Shown here piece after piece: positions 1 to 7,176 of a stretch of 16,443 nt of DNA (position 1 is the first letter of the stretch; each line of letters begins with the position of its first letter). The notes below the pieces were generated by a model. The model saw only the letters and a list, made by a program, of their open reading frames with translations, had not been told where the DNA came from and searched no databases. This stretch comes from Goniomonas avonlea (Eukaryota > Cryptophyceae > Goniomonadida > Goniomonadaceae). The stretch covers positions 1 to 16,443 of the forward strand of contig QUTJ01031740.1 in assembly GCA_003573635.1 (NCBI GenBank), written 5' to 3'. The position numbers and the translations under genes were made by a program.

Positions 1-129
1 TTTTGGCGGATTGGTGCAGGATTGAAACCAGAGCGAGACCACAAAGGGTCCGAATTCCTCCCAAACGGGCAATCAGGTCAGAAAATTATGTCATCAGAAA
101 ATTATCCACTGAAAAAAAACGTCGTACTG

Positions 130-143
130 GTACGATATCGTAC
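130..143. other. 14-bp perfect palindrome downstream of kinase stop
   Basis: GTACGATATCGTAC lies 15 bp beyond the kinase stop codon, inside the probable 3' untranslated region. A further GTAC with flanking CGTC follows, so a somewhat longer imperfect hairpin is possible. A 12-bp direct repeat (TCAGAAAATTAT) occurs at 78-89 and 94-105. No AATAAA signal is visible here. Function unknown. Confidence 0.6.
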
Positions 144-157
144 TCGACTAGGAGGCA

Positions 158-1903
158 CTAGTAAGACCGCACTGAAGGTCTAGCAAGACCATCGACACGC
201 ACCATCCCATTGAAGTACGGGTGAGTTAGGACCTGCGGCATCTTCAGTAAGACAAAGAACCACACACGCAGAGAGAAAGAAGGGAACGCACCTCACTCAT
301 TTCTGGTCTTTGGTTCGCGTCAAACACAAGCATGGAGCCCAAGAGATCCACGGCCTCCTCACTGGCGTGGGGGTACTTGGCGGCAAGAGACACTGCGTGA
401 AGCGCGCAGTTAGGACAGGACGGGTGACTCGACTCTCGGTTGGGGCAGCACCACTGACACAGGTTGACACAGGGTGACAGGTTGGGACGCAGTCGGGGTG
501 GCCCTCTCCATCCTCGCTCGCTCTCTCTCACCCTCTGCCCTCCTCCCTCGGGCTCGTACATGCCTGCTCTCTCCTCCTCTTCTTTTCTCTCTCTCCCCCT
601 CTCGCCCTAACAGGGAGTTAAAAGCAGTGTCTTGCTGCAAAGGATTCTCACTGGTGTCAGTGTCAGTGCGGTCCTCACGGGGGGCAACCCACCACTGCAG
701 CAGTACTCCGTATGCCCCACCCCCCTGCCTACCGGGTGGGAGTTTTCTGAGTTTGTGCAGGTACTCTTTTGCGTCTTTCTCGGCGTGGAGCGACGAGATT
801 TGTTCGGCACTCGGAGTCCCGACAATGCTGAAAATAATGTTGAGCTGGTCGCGTTTGTCCTGTCCGTGCAGGGTCAGACAGCTCGCAAGTCACAGCAGAG
901 TTGTCACACGTCGGCAACCTTGCGAAAGGAGGGGAAGATGAAGGTGCCTCGAAACTCGGGGGTGGGGTGGGCTCGGGGGTCAAACAAGCGACACGTGTTC
1001 CTCGACACGGAGGCGGTCATGCGCTCCGTGGCGAGGATACCTGACTCACGGAGGAACGTCACCTGTTGGCTAGAGTACTTGGTCAGACGGTAGCACACGT
1101 CACGCACGTCAACAAGGTCACAACAATGCCACACGCCACAACAGCACACGTCCCTGCGTGGGTTGCGCTGGTCGCATTACTCAAGTCCGTGAACTGGCAG
1201 GAGGCTGCCGGTCACAACTTCACCTGTCTTTTTCTGAGGGTGCTCAGACAAACGTAACCAACCCGTCACACGTCACATGGGTCACAACAAGATGCCAACG
1301 TTACATTCCCCTGTCATGACCACACGTGTCAACTAACCTTATACCACTTGTCATGCTCGTAGTTGGGACTCAGAGGGTAGCACGAGGTGCCAGGAAACAG
1401 GGGCCGCCGGTTTGTAATCGGAGAGAGGAGTGTGAGCAGCTCGGCGAACACGCACGCCGCCGCCCAAGTGTCAATCGCGAAGGAGTAGAATCCTTTGGTC
1501 AGAATCACCTCGGGCGCTGCGTGAGGCCGGTCAGAGCCTCGGTCAGAGCCTCTCCACGTGAGGCCGGTCAGAGCCTCTCCACGTGAGGCCGGTCAGAGCC
1601 TCTCCACGTGAGGCCGGTCAGAGCTCTCCACCGCTCTCCACCACGTACAGTTATCGCTATCGGTGTTCTGGGCTGACTAGTGTTGCTCTTGCATTGCGCC
1701 CAACTCCGAACAGAGATGATCTCATCGACCCAAGATAGTGACGGCCACTTTCAAGAACGCAACTCACAATCTTGCTGGAAAGCATGGTTTAACGATTCAC
1801 TCTCGATGATAGCAGTCGATCAACTTTCTGGAATCAAATCAGGATAGATTTGAGTATGGAGAGACGAAACCAAAACCAATCTCTAAACATATTTGGGTGT
1901 TAT

Positions 1904-1938
<35 letters not shown>

Positions 1939-1978
1939 AGGTCTGGGTTGCCTGGCTGCCTGTGTGCCTGCCTGTGCC

Positions 1979-2022
<44 letters not shown>

Positions 2023-3892
2023 AACTATGTGGATCTGACTGTCTCTGTCACCCCCCCCCCACCCCGGCGCCCTCTCTGCCCAGCAGTTTCAAGGGGAGTT
2101 GAGCCCCCTCACACGACCGACTGTGTGTAGACCGTGTGCCTCTGCTCGTGTGCAGTGCATGGTGGGACTGACCTCTGTACCAGCGGGTGACCACGTGGGC
2201 ACTGCGAGGTCGAGGGTCAAACAACGTCGACGAGGCGGGGAGAACACGGGCGTGAGGCGGTGAGTGGAGCAGAGAGTTGAGGGATGATGTAGAGGCGGTG
2301 TGGCGAGAGGCAGGAAAGTCGAAGAGGGGAGGAGAGAACAGGAAAGTTGAGGAGTGTTGAGGAGTGATAGTAGAGAGAAAGCAAAGCCAACAAGAGAGTT
2401 GAAAAGTGATAGTTGATGCGGAGGGGGGCACAGGAGGGTTGGGGAGAGATAGTTGAAGAGGTGGGGAACAAACGGGAGAGTTGAGGAGGACTGGAAGTTT
2501 GAAGAGAGAACAGGGAGTTGAGGAGGTGAGGAGAGAAAGGAGAAGTGAGGAGGACGAGAGGATATGTTGAGGGGTCACCCACCGCACCACGACACACCAC
2601 AGCACCACAGCACCCCGCCCCACCCCACCACAGCACAGCACACTACACGACACCCCAGTGAGATGGTGCGAAAGGGGAGCGAGGTCGAGGTAGGTAGGTA
2701 GGTCAGGAGGGAGGGAGGGAGTGTGTGTGTGTGAGAGAGAGAGAGGCAGAACAAGACGAGGCGGTGCGAGAGACAGACGGTAGGTAGGGGTGAGTGAGCG
2801 TGTGTGTGTGTGAGGGAGAGAGGCGGAACAGGAGCCGAGGCGGTGCGAGAGACAGACCTCATTGCACGCTGTAAACCCGGTGGTTCTCCCCTGGCAAGCA
2901 CTCCCACCTTTTTTTTCTCTTCTTCCTCCTTGATCTGTGCGCATTATCCACATCAAGAGAGAAGCGGGGAATTCGAGGATTAAGCAAGTCCAAGTAAATG
3001 AGACCGAGATGAAAAGAAACAGAGAGCAGTCAAGGCCACCAAAGAGGCACACCTGTGACACGGCACTTTTTCCACTTGAGAGAACCCGTGCCAGACCAAA
3101 ATCTGCCACTTTGAGCACCAACGTTACGGGATCCACAAGAATATTGGCGGGTTTAAGATCTCTGTCCATTTGATCAGCACACCGAGCACTCAATTAATAT
3201 TCTCGAATGCAACAGAACTCCTTCAATACGCAGCAAATTCTCACCTGTGAATGACCTTCGAGGCGTGGAGGTAACTCAGCGCGGCAGCGAGCTGCAACAA
3301 GATTCAGCAACAAAAGGTGTCGGAATGTCACAATCATCTGCTGCCGACCAAAGATGAAGGCACTTTAGTGTCCATTGACAAACCTGAAACATTAGTCGCT
3401 GAATGATTGATGGATCAATTCCAGTGGAACCTGGTTTCGAAGCGATGAAAGAGGCGAGGTCCTGGCCTCCGAACTCAAAAACAACGTATCTGATGGGGCA
3501 AATGTTAAAAGGCACGAATGGTAAATCGAGCGTGAGTGTGACGGGTGCTGCAGGCTTACAGATCTTCCAGTTTGTCAGCCGGGGGATCCAAGACATCCAC
3601 CAGCCGGATGATGTTCTACAGCCAGGGTCAAGAGCTTAGAATCAACAAAAACACCACTGACCGGGTGGTTCAAACGCCTAACAATAGCAACTTCTCTCAG
3701 AATACGCATGGCGTCTGTTTTCCCCTGAGTGCCAGTCTGAGTCAGCCGGGCGTGCGATGAGGTCGAGCATACCTCGAGAACCTTGTTGATTTTCTTGATC
3801 GCAACATGGGTGCGTGTGGTTGCGTCAGTGGCCTTACAGACACTGCCATATGCCCCGTCACCCAGGTAGCTGACCAACTCGTACCTGTCCAT
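158..3892 (-). CDS. MAPK-like CMGC serine/threonine protein kinase, 11 exons, about 340 aa
   Basis: Exons, in order of translation: 3773-3892, 3662-3724, 3560-3615, 3384-3489, 3245-3291, 3051-3161, 2173-2201, 1338-1516, 733-859, 292-392 and 158-241 (stop TAG). The ATG at 3892 has an in-frame TGA just upstream. Visible kinase motifs: glycine loop GDGAYGSV (residues 11-18), VAIKK (Lys33), alpha-C LRE (Glu51), hinge YVVFEF, HRDLKPAN (Asp132), DFGLAR (Asp151), VVTRWYRAPE (about 169-180), AIDTWAAACVFAELL, and the CMGC insert with LNIIFSIVGTPS. The C-lobe ends HPYF plus 17 residues, so there is no long tail. All catalytic residues are present, so an active soluble kinase is likely. The order of motifs and the VGTPS helix are MAPK/CDK-like. 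The TxY position reads VAH, so it is not a classical MAPK. The donor of exon 6 (3050, GTGCCT) was chosen because only it keeps phase with the 29-nt exon 7; the nearby 3052 donor would break the frame. Substrate unknown. Confidence 0.9.
393..732 (-). other. Kinase intron 9, no recognised content
   Basis: Intron between the exons encoding KLRKLPP and SLAAKYPHASEE (phase 1; donor gtaggc, acceptor cacgcag). On the coding strand it is purine-rich with a GAGAGA-rich middle part (about 530-610). Open frames on both strands here look like compositional shadows, and I see no gene or RNA in it. Confidence 0.6.
860..1337 (-). other. Kinase intron 8 with degenerate CACACGTCAC-type repeats
   Basis: Intron between ...HDKWYK and DKRDQLNII (phase 0; donor gttagt, acceptor ggacag). 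It contains scattered degenerate copies of CACACGTCAC and GGTCACAACAA, for example near 1091-1125 and 1266-1290. No coding sequence is recognised. Confidence 0.55.
1521..1632. repeat. 25-bp minisatellite at the kinase exon 8 acceptor
   Basis: Four tandem copies: 1521-1557 (with an internal 12-bp duplication), 1558-1582, 1583-1607 and 1608-1632. Each unit begins GTGAGGCCGGTCAGAG. The array ends one base from the acceptor AG of the kinase intron (exon 8 begins at 1516). Read on the kinase strand, each unit contains CTCTGAC, which resembles a branch-point core. Confidence 0.9.
1906..1938. repeat. (GA)n microsatellite
   Basis: About 16 uninterrupted GA dinucleotides inside the kinase intron that separates exons 7 and 8 (CT repeat on the kinase coding strand). 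Confidence 0.95.
1956..2022. repeat. (TGTGCC)n hexanucleotide tract
   Basis: Imperfect, then perfect, tandem repeats of TGTGCC/CTGTGC, clean from about 1980 to the end. The tract sits in the same kinase intron as the neighbouring GA tract and is followed by a short C-run at 2050-2060. Confidence 0.9.
2226..2570. repeat. Purine-rich GAGTTGAGGAG-type degenerate tandem tract
   Basis: About 345 nt strongly biased to A/G on the plus strand, with recurring GGAGAGTTGAGGAG-like words. On the kinase coding strand it is a polypyrimidine stretch inside the 849-nt intron between exons 6 and 7. The composition explains the long stop-free frames seen on that strand. Confidence 0.75.
2721..2857. repeat. 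Tandem duplication of a 58-bp block with GT/GA tracts
   Basis: Two copies, at 2721-2778 and 2800-2857. Each begins with (GT)n then GAGAGA and ends with the shared GGCGGTGCGAGAGACAGAC, with a few substitutions and a short indel between copies. It lies inside the 849-nt kinase intron. Confidence 0.85.
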
Positions 3893-4275
3893 GTGTCAGA
3901 CAGACCCTTGCGCGCTGCTCGAGACAGAACTATCGACCTTGGAGTGAGCTCCCAGGTGTCCGTCTTCACAAGCCACACATCCTCCGAGTTTACGCGTTCG
4001 ATGACGACCATCGAGTCCTCTTTCGCTTGTTCGTTGCAAGTTACAGCAGCAAACCGGGTTGGACCAAGACCAACAAGAGTGCCGAAGCCGAACACAAACG
4101 CAGTGAGAATTTTCAGAAAGTGCCGCTTCACAAACTTCGTATGAGCATTTCCGTAGTGAAGATTATCCAACTTACCGGTATCTAGCTAGCAAAGAACGAT
4201 AGTGAGTCGCAGCCTGTCCATGCTGTGGTGTCTGCTGGGTCAGGTGTTTGCTCCACACGTACATTGTACAGTTGA
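3893..4275. other. Kinase 5' flank; overlapping uncertain ORFs
   Basis: This is the presumed promoter and 5' untranslated region of the kinase. A minus-strand open frame from 4170 begins MDNLHYGNAHTK, has a hydrophobic segment (ILTAFVFGFGTLVGLG) and then a hydrophilic part (DSMVVIERVNSEDVWLVK). It then runs into kinase exon 1 in a different frame, so its end cannot be real as drawn. A plus-strand frame covers 3806-4144. Neither matches a family I recognise. An upstream exon spliced to the kinase is possible, but the in-frame TGA before the kinase ATG argues against simple extension. Confidence 0.35.
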
Positions 4276-4365
4276 TTGAGAGCGTGTGTGTGTGTGCGTG
4301 TGTGTGTGCGTTGCCCATGCAAGACTGTGTCCCATCCAAGAGTGGGTGGGCAATGTCCCATCCAA

Positions 4366-4435
4366 GAGTGTGGCCGTCTGACCGGACGACCCCTGGACGG
4401 CCACACCGCAACAAGTGAGTGTGGCCGTCTGACCG
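4366..4435. repeat. 19-bp direct repeat GAGTGTGGCCGTCTGACCG
   Basis: Exact copies at 4366-4384 and 4417-4435. Each is followed within about 25 nt by a GACCCCTGG or GACGACCCCTGG word, so the duplicated block is probably about 50 bp with diverged ends. It overlaps the end of the left inverted 23-bp unit. Confidence 0.85.
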
Positions 4436-4591
4436 ATTCCTCGCAGTTGACCGACCCCTGGTCGCCCAACAAGTGAAGTGAATGCTTGCTGCGATACGTG
4501 ATCCACGTCGGCATTGATCTGTCAACGACCGCGCAGCGCTGCGGACACGTATGCATGTGAGCGAGCGGTGGCGTTGAGTTTAAGACGCGGG

Positions 4592-4595
<4 letters not shown>

Positions 4596-4657
<62 letters not shown>
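4596..4657. repeat. (AC)n microsatellite, 62 nt
   Basis: Uninterrupted AC dinucleotides, the longest simple repeat in the window. It lies in the intergenic region between the kinase and the TRAF-type gene. Confidence 0.97.
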
Positions 4658-4659
<2 letters not shown>

Positions 4660-4919
4660 ACACACACTCTTGGATGGGACATTGCCCACCTCTTGGCTGG
4701 GACATTGCCCACCCACTCTTGGATGGGGCATTGCCCACCTCGCAGGGACTCGCGTGGGTGAGTTGGGCCTCTGAGCAGGGTGTCGAGGAGGTTGTGGTGG
4801 TGGAGGTGGTTGAACTCTGCTGAGAAAGCTTTATCTTCGTATCAAAGCGCACCAGCCATCGCCTCTGTTTCCGTTGAGCGCGACTGGTTTACAGGAAGGA
4901 GGCACGAGACCTCAGTTGA

Positions 4920-5243
4920 ATGGGGAAATTTGGTTGTACTGTGGCCTGCACGAGATTCCGAGTCGTCTCTCCGATTTCAGGCTCGTGCGTTATCGAGATC
5001 TGGCAGCGTTTCTGCAAGGAATGTCCTGGTGCCTTTTGCGAGACACTCAATGACATGAAACTGACTGATCTCGGTCCTCGTATGTCGGTCCTCAGGCCCT
5101 GGCGAATACTCGCCGGCAGGCCAGCACTGAATCAATGGTATCCGCAGGGAACAAAGAACACACGATATGAGAAATGCGAAGACTTCGCTGAGTGCAGGAA
5201 ATCAACCTGGGTGAGGGGAGAGACTGAGAGGAAAAGGAAGTAA
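4920..5243 (+). CDS. Doubtful small ORF, 107 aa, unknown
   Basis: The ATG at 4920 opens a 107-codon frame ending at a TAA 44 bp before the convergent TRAF-type gene's stop. It is Cys-rich at the start (FGCTVACT, FCKECPGAFCETL) and ends basic (RKRK). Other frames over 4820-5050 also read open: one plus-strand frame contains RLVRYRDLAAFLQGM, and a minus-strand frame is also open. The true coding strand is therefore uncertain, and an intron-containing small gene is possible. No family recognised. It may be noncoding. Confidence 0.2.
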   Translation: MGKFGCTVACTRFRVVSPISGSCVIEIWQRFCKECPGAFCETLNDMKLTDLGPRMSVLRPWRILAGRPALNQWYPQGTKNTRYEKCEDFAECRKSTWVRGETERKRK

Positions 5244-5286
5244 CTGCGCTTTCTTCTCTGATAGTCACGGACACAATGTCCAAGAA

Positions 5287-7052
5287 TCATTCCTTGGGTT
5301 CCGATTTCAAGAAATTCTTGATGGCGTCGACTTGGACGGTGAGAGACTTGATTTCTTTCTTCACACTGCCCACATCTTTGCCCACAGCCTCGATGGCTGA
5401 GCTCGCTTTTTTGACATTCTGTGAGTCGCATGTCAGTTGCTGTAGAGTGAGTGTGTGAGTGTATCCTGTTCCTGTGTGCGTACTGTGCGTGTGCGCGTGC
5501 GTGGATCCTCCGTCAGTAGCGTCGGTACTGAGGCATCATCAGAAGCAGCGTGAAAGAGGGTAATGCTGGCACGCGAACTGATCATGTTACTGTTGGACGC
5601 TTTTCTTAGCCTCGATGGCTGAGCTCGCTTGATTGACATTTTGTCACAAGTGTTAGTTGTTGAGTGGACACATACATGTTGGACTGGGAGTGTGTCAGTG
5701 TGGTGGTCGAGTACTGGGCGCGTACTTGTGTGTATGTCTGTGTGTGCTCTCTGAGTGTGTGCGCGTGGGTGTGCAGCAGGGTATCCACTTTCCGTACTAA
5801 AGGGTACATCTCCCCCTTTACAATGTCTCGTACGGATTGTAGCACGCACCGACTCTGCATCTTGTTGGCTCTTTTTTGCAGCCTCACTCAGCTGCTTGAG
5901 TCGCTCCGTCACGACGTCTGTGGTCTGCGTCTCCAACTGCAAGGTCACGGAGTCAATAGCTGCCGGTCTCAGCAAGAAGTTCATAACAGCCCTTCAGCAA
6001 TAACATCCATGCGGGCGTCAAGTCGGATATCTCAATCTCGCACCTGCGCCAATTGCTCACAGCGAGCATTGCTTGCGGAGAGCTTGTCCCTCAATTGAGC
6101 AATCAGCACGTTTTGTGACTGTGCAAAACAAAAGTGTGTGTCAACGAGTATCGAATAGTCAGGAACCACATGCCTGAATCACTCCGACTGCTAGGAGAAG
6201 ATGATCATTGATTTTTTCTTTGAGATGAGTTTCAAGAGCACCCTGCACCAGCTGCGGGAGAGATCAGTGAGGAATCCTCGATATCTGAACCCACATGATC
6301 GGGGCAACCAAGGTCTTGGAACGGGCAGAGAACTGGCTTTTGTGCGCACACCGTGGTGCAATGGGTCTCCATATCCATGCGGCGTATCATCTCATCGCAC
6401 TCCTGCCGACATGCGACGAGCTTGAACGGGCAAAGAGCATCGTGCTTCGAAAAATGGTGAGCAGAAAACATTTCTGTGCATCCAACATGGTTGCAAGGTT
6501 GTGGGCGAAATGGGCAGCGAATCTTGTGCTCGCTGAGCTCGTCCTGATTCAAAAAAGTTTTCCCACAATGAGATGTCTTGGCCTCATCCAAAACCAGAGT
6601 AAGATCTCGAAAGAGTTCCTCCTTCTCATTGTGTTTCCATATCTCACATTTGTCAATCACTGCCTCAAGAGCGCAGACATCCCTCTCCTGGCTCTCGGAG
6701 GACGAGAAAGCGGAGGAAACCTTCCTGTTGCAGAGGTCATGCAATTGGCGAGCCACAGAGCGACGCACCCAAGAAACGTGCTCTTTTCTTTGATGATGCC
6801 TTCGAATGCAGCCTTAGCAAGATGGATGAGCGTTGGGTCCCGGCCCTTTTTCAACCCCTTGCGTGCGGCGTCCAGTGTGACCCCCCGCACAGCTTTCACG
6901 AATTGCTCCTTAGCTTCAGTGAAGCCTGCCGGAGTCTGCGGTGTCTTGCCCTGTATCACACACAAAGCTAACTCTTTCCCCAGCAACTTGACACCATGGT
7001 CAAAATCTGTGACGTCCACGTAGTCGCAAACATGGAGATCCTCCGCGGCCAT
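5287..7052 (-). CDS. TRAF-type zinc finger and coiled-coil protein, 6 exons, 358 aa
   Basis: Exons: 6769-7052, 6295-6724, 6189-6251, 6061-6118, 5850-5959 and 5287-5418. Residues 1-95 form an unassigned alpha-helical-looking domain (KAVRGVTLDAARKG, LAKAAFEGIIKEK). Residues about 148-236 are Cys/His-rich TRAF-type fingers: C-G-K-T-F...H...C, CPF...GC..MF..HH...H...CPF, then a third CPF...GC unit. Residues 239-358 are charged and heptad-like (LRDKLSAS, ERLKQLSEAAKKS, VKKEIKSLTVQVDAIKNFL), predicting a coiled coil. There is no RING and no MATH domain, so it is not a canonical TRAF; a scaffold or adaptor role is inferred. The donor at 6060 (gtgagc) is required for phase, since using the later gtgcga breaks the frame. 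The exon 3 donor (GTCGGA at 6188) could alternatively be a GC donor nine residues... later in the same phase. It diverges from RPN9. Confidence 0.85.
5608..5644 (-). pseudogene. Decayed duplicate of the last TRAF-gene exon start
   Basis: A 37-nt block in intron 5 matches 5386-5422, which covers the acceptor and first codons of exon 6, with three mismatches. The real exon reads CACAG|AATGTCAAAAAAGCG. The copy reads GACAAAATGTCAATCAAGCG, so the acceptor AG is lost. The copied frame would encode NVNQASSAIEA, against NVKKASSAIEA in the functional exon. Similarity stops after about 33 coding nucleotides. Confidence 0.8.
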
Positions 7053-7176
7053 CACACCGCGTTGTCTTACAGACTAGCGTCCCCTGCCTTTGCACGTTAC
7101 ACGACAACAGTGTACGTACACGTTGTGCTCCAACAGGTGTCCGGACAACGTCAAGGTCAACTCGCAACCAAGCGCG
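7053..7176. promoter_or_regulatory. Shared bidirectional promoter, TRAF-type gene / RPN9
   Basis: Only 124 bp separate the two divergent start codons (ATG at 7052 on minus, ATG at 7177 on plus). Both promoters and both 5' untranslated regions must fit here or overlap the neighbour. No TATA box or clear known element is visible. Confidence 0.7.

Larger units (their letters stand above)
4276..4740. repeat. Cluster of 23-bp repeats in inverted orientation around an (AC)n core
   Basis: Three 23-bp units starting CTCTTGGATGGGACATTG lie at 4667-4689, 4690-4712 and 4716-4738. A perfect reverse-complement copy lies at 4346-4368, with a partial copy at 4329-4342. A (TG)n-rich tract (about 4285-4310) precedes the left copies and a (CA)n tract precedes the right copies. 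The arms could pair into a hairpin with a loop of about 300 nt. No transposase or target duplication is visible. Confidence 0.85.

Noticed and set aside
474-1093. Plus-strand ORFs of about 150 codons opposite the kinase 3' half
   Set aside because: They overlap kinase exons on the other strand, are low complexity (Ser/Leu/Pro) and match no family.
2048-3193. A 381-codon minus-strand ORF read as a single gene
   Set aside because: Its two ends are kinase exons 6 and 7; the middle is low-complexity pyrimidine-rich sequence. I treat the middle as an intron, and report the stop-free property as a finding.
4182-4731. Minus-strand ORFs full of Cys-Val or Val-Cys repeats
   Set aside because: They are translations of the (AC)n tract and flanking minisatellite.
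4276-4740. CRISPR array or transposon with terminal inverted repeats
   Set aside because: Repeats are contiguous without spacers, arm order is not a clean inversion, and no transposase or target duplication is seen in this eukaryotic context.
4780-5058. Alternative plus-strand frame with RLVRYRDLAAFLQGM as a gene
   Set aside because: No clear start or partner exons, and competing open frames on both strands; kept only as part of an uncertain region.
5606-5887. Coding-looking stretch VRDIVKGEMYPLVRKVDTLL as an extra TRAF-gene exon
   Set aside because: No acceptor and donor pair joins it in phase with intron length above about 34 nt; exons 5 and 6 join directly in phase 0.
6044-6118. Longer TRAF-gene exon 4 ending ...EQLAQ at a gtgcga donor
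   Set aside because: It ends in phase 0, which does not join the next exon (phase 1). The gtgagc donor at 6060 gives phase 1 and a continuous coiled coil.
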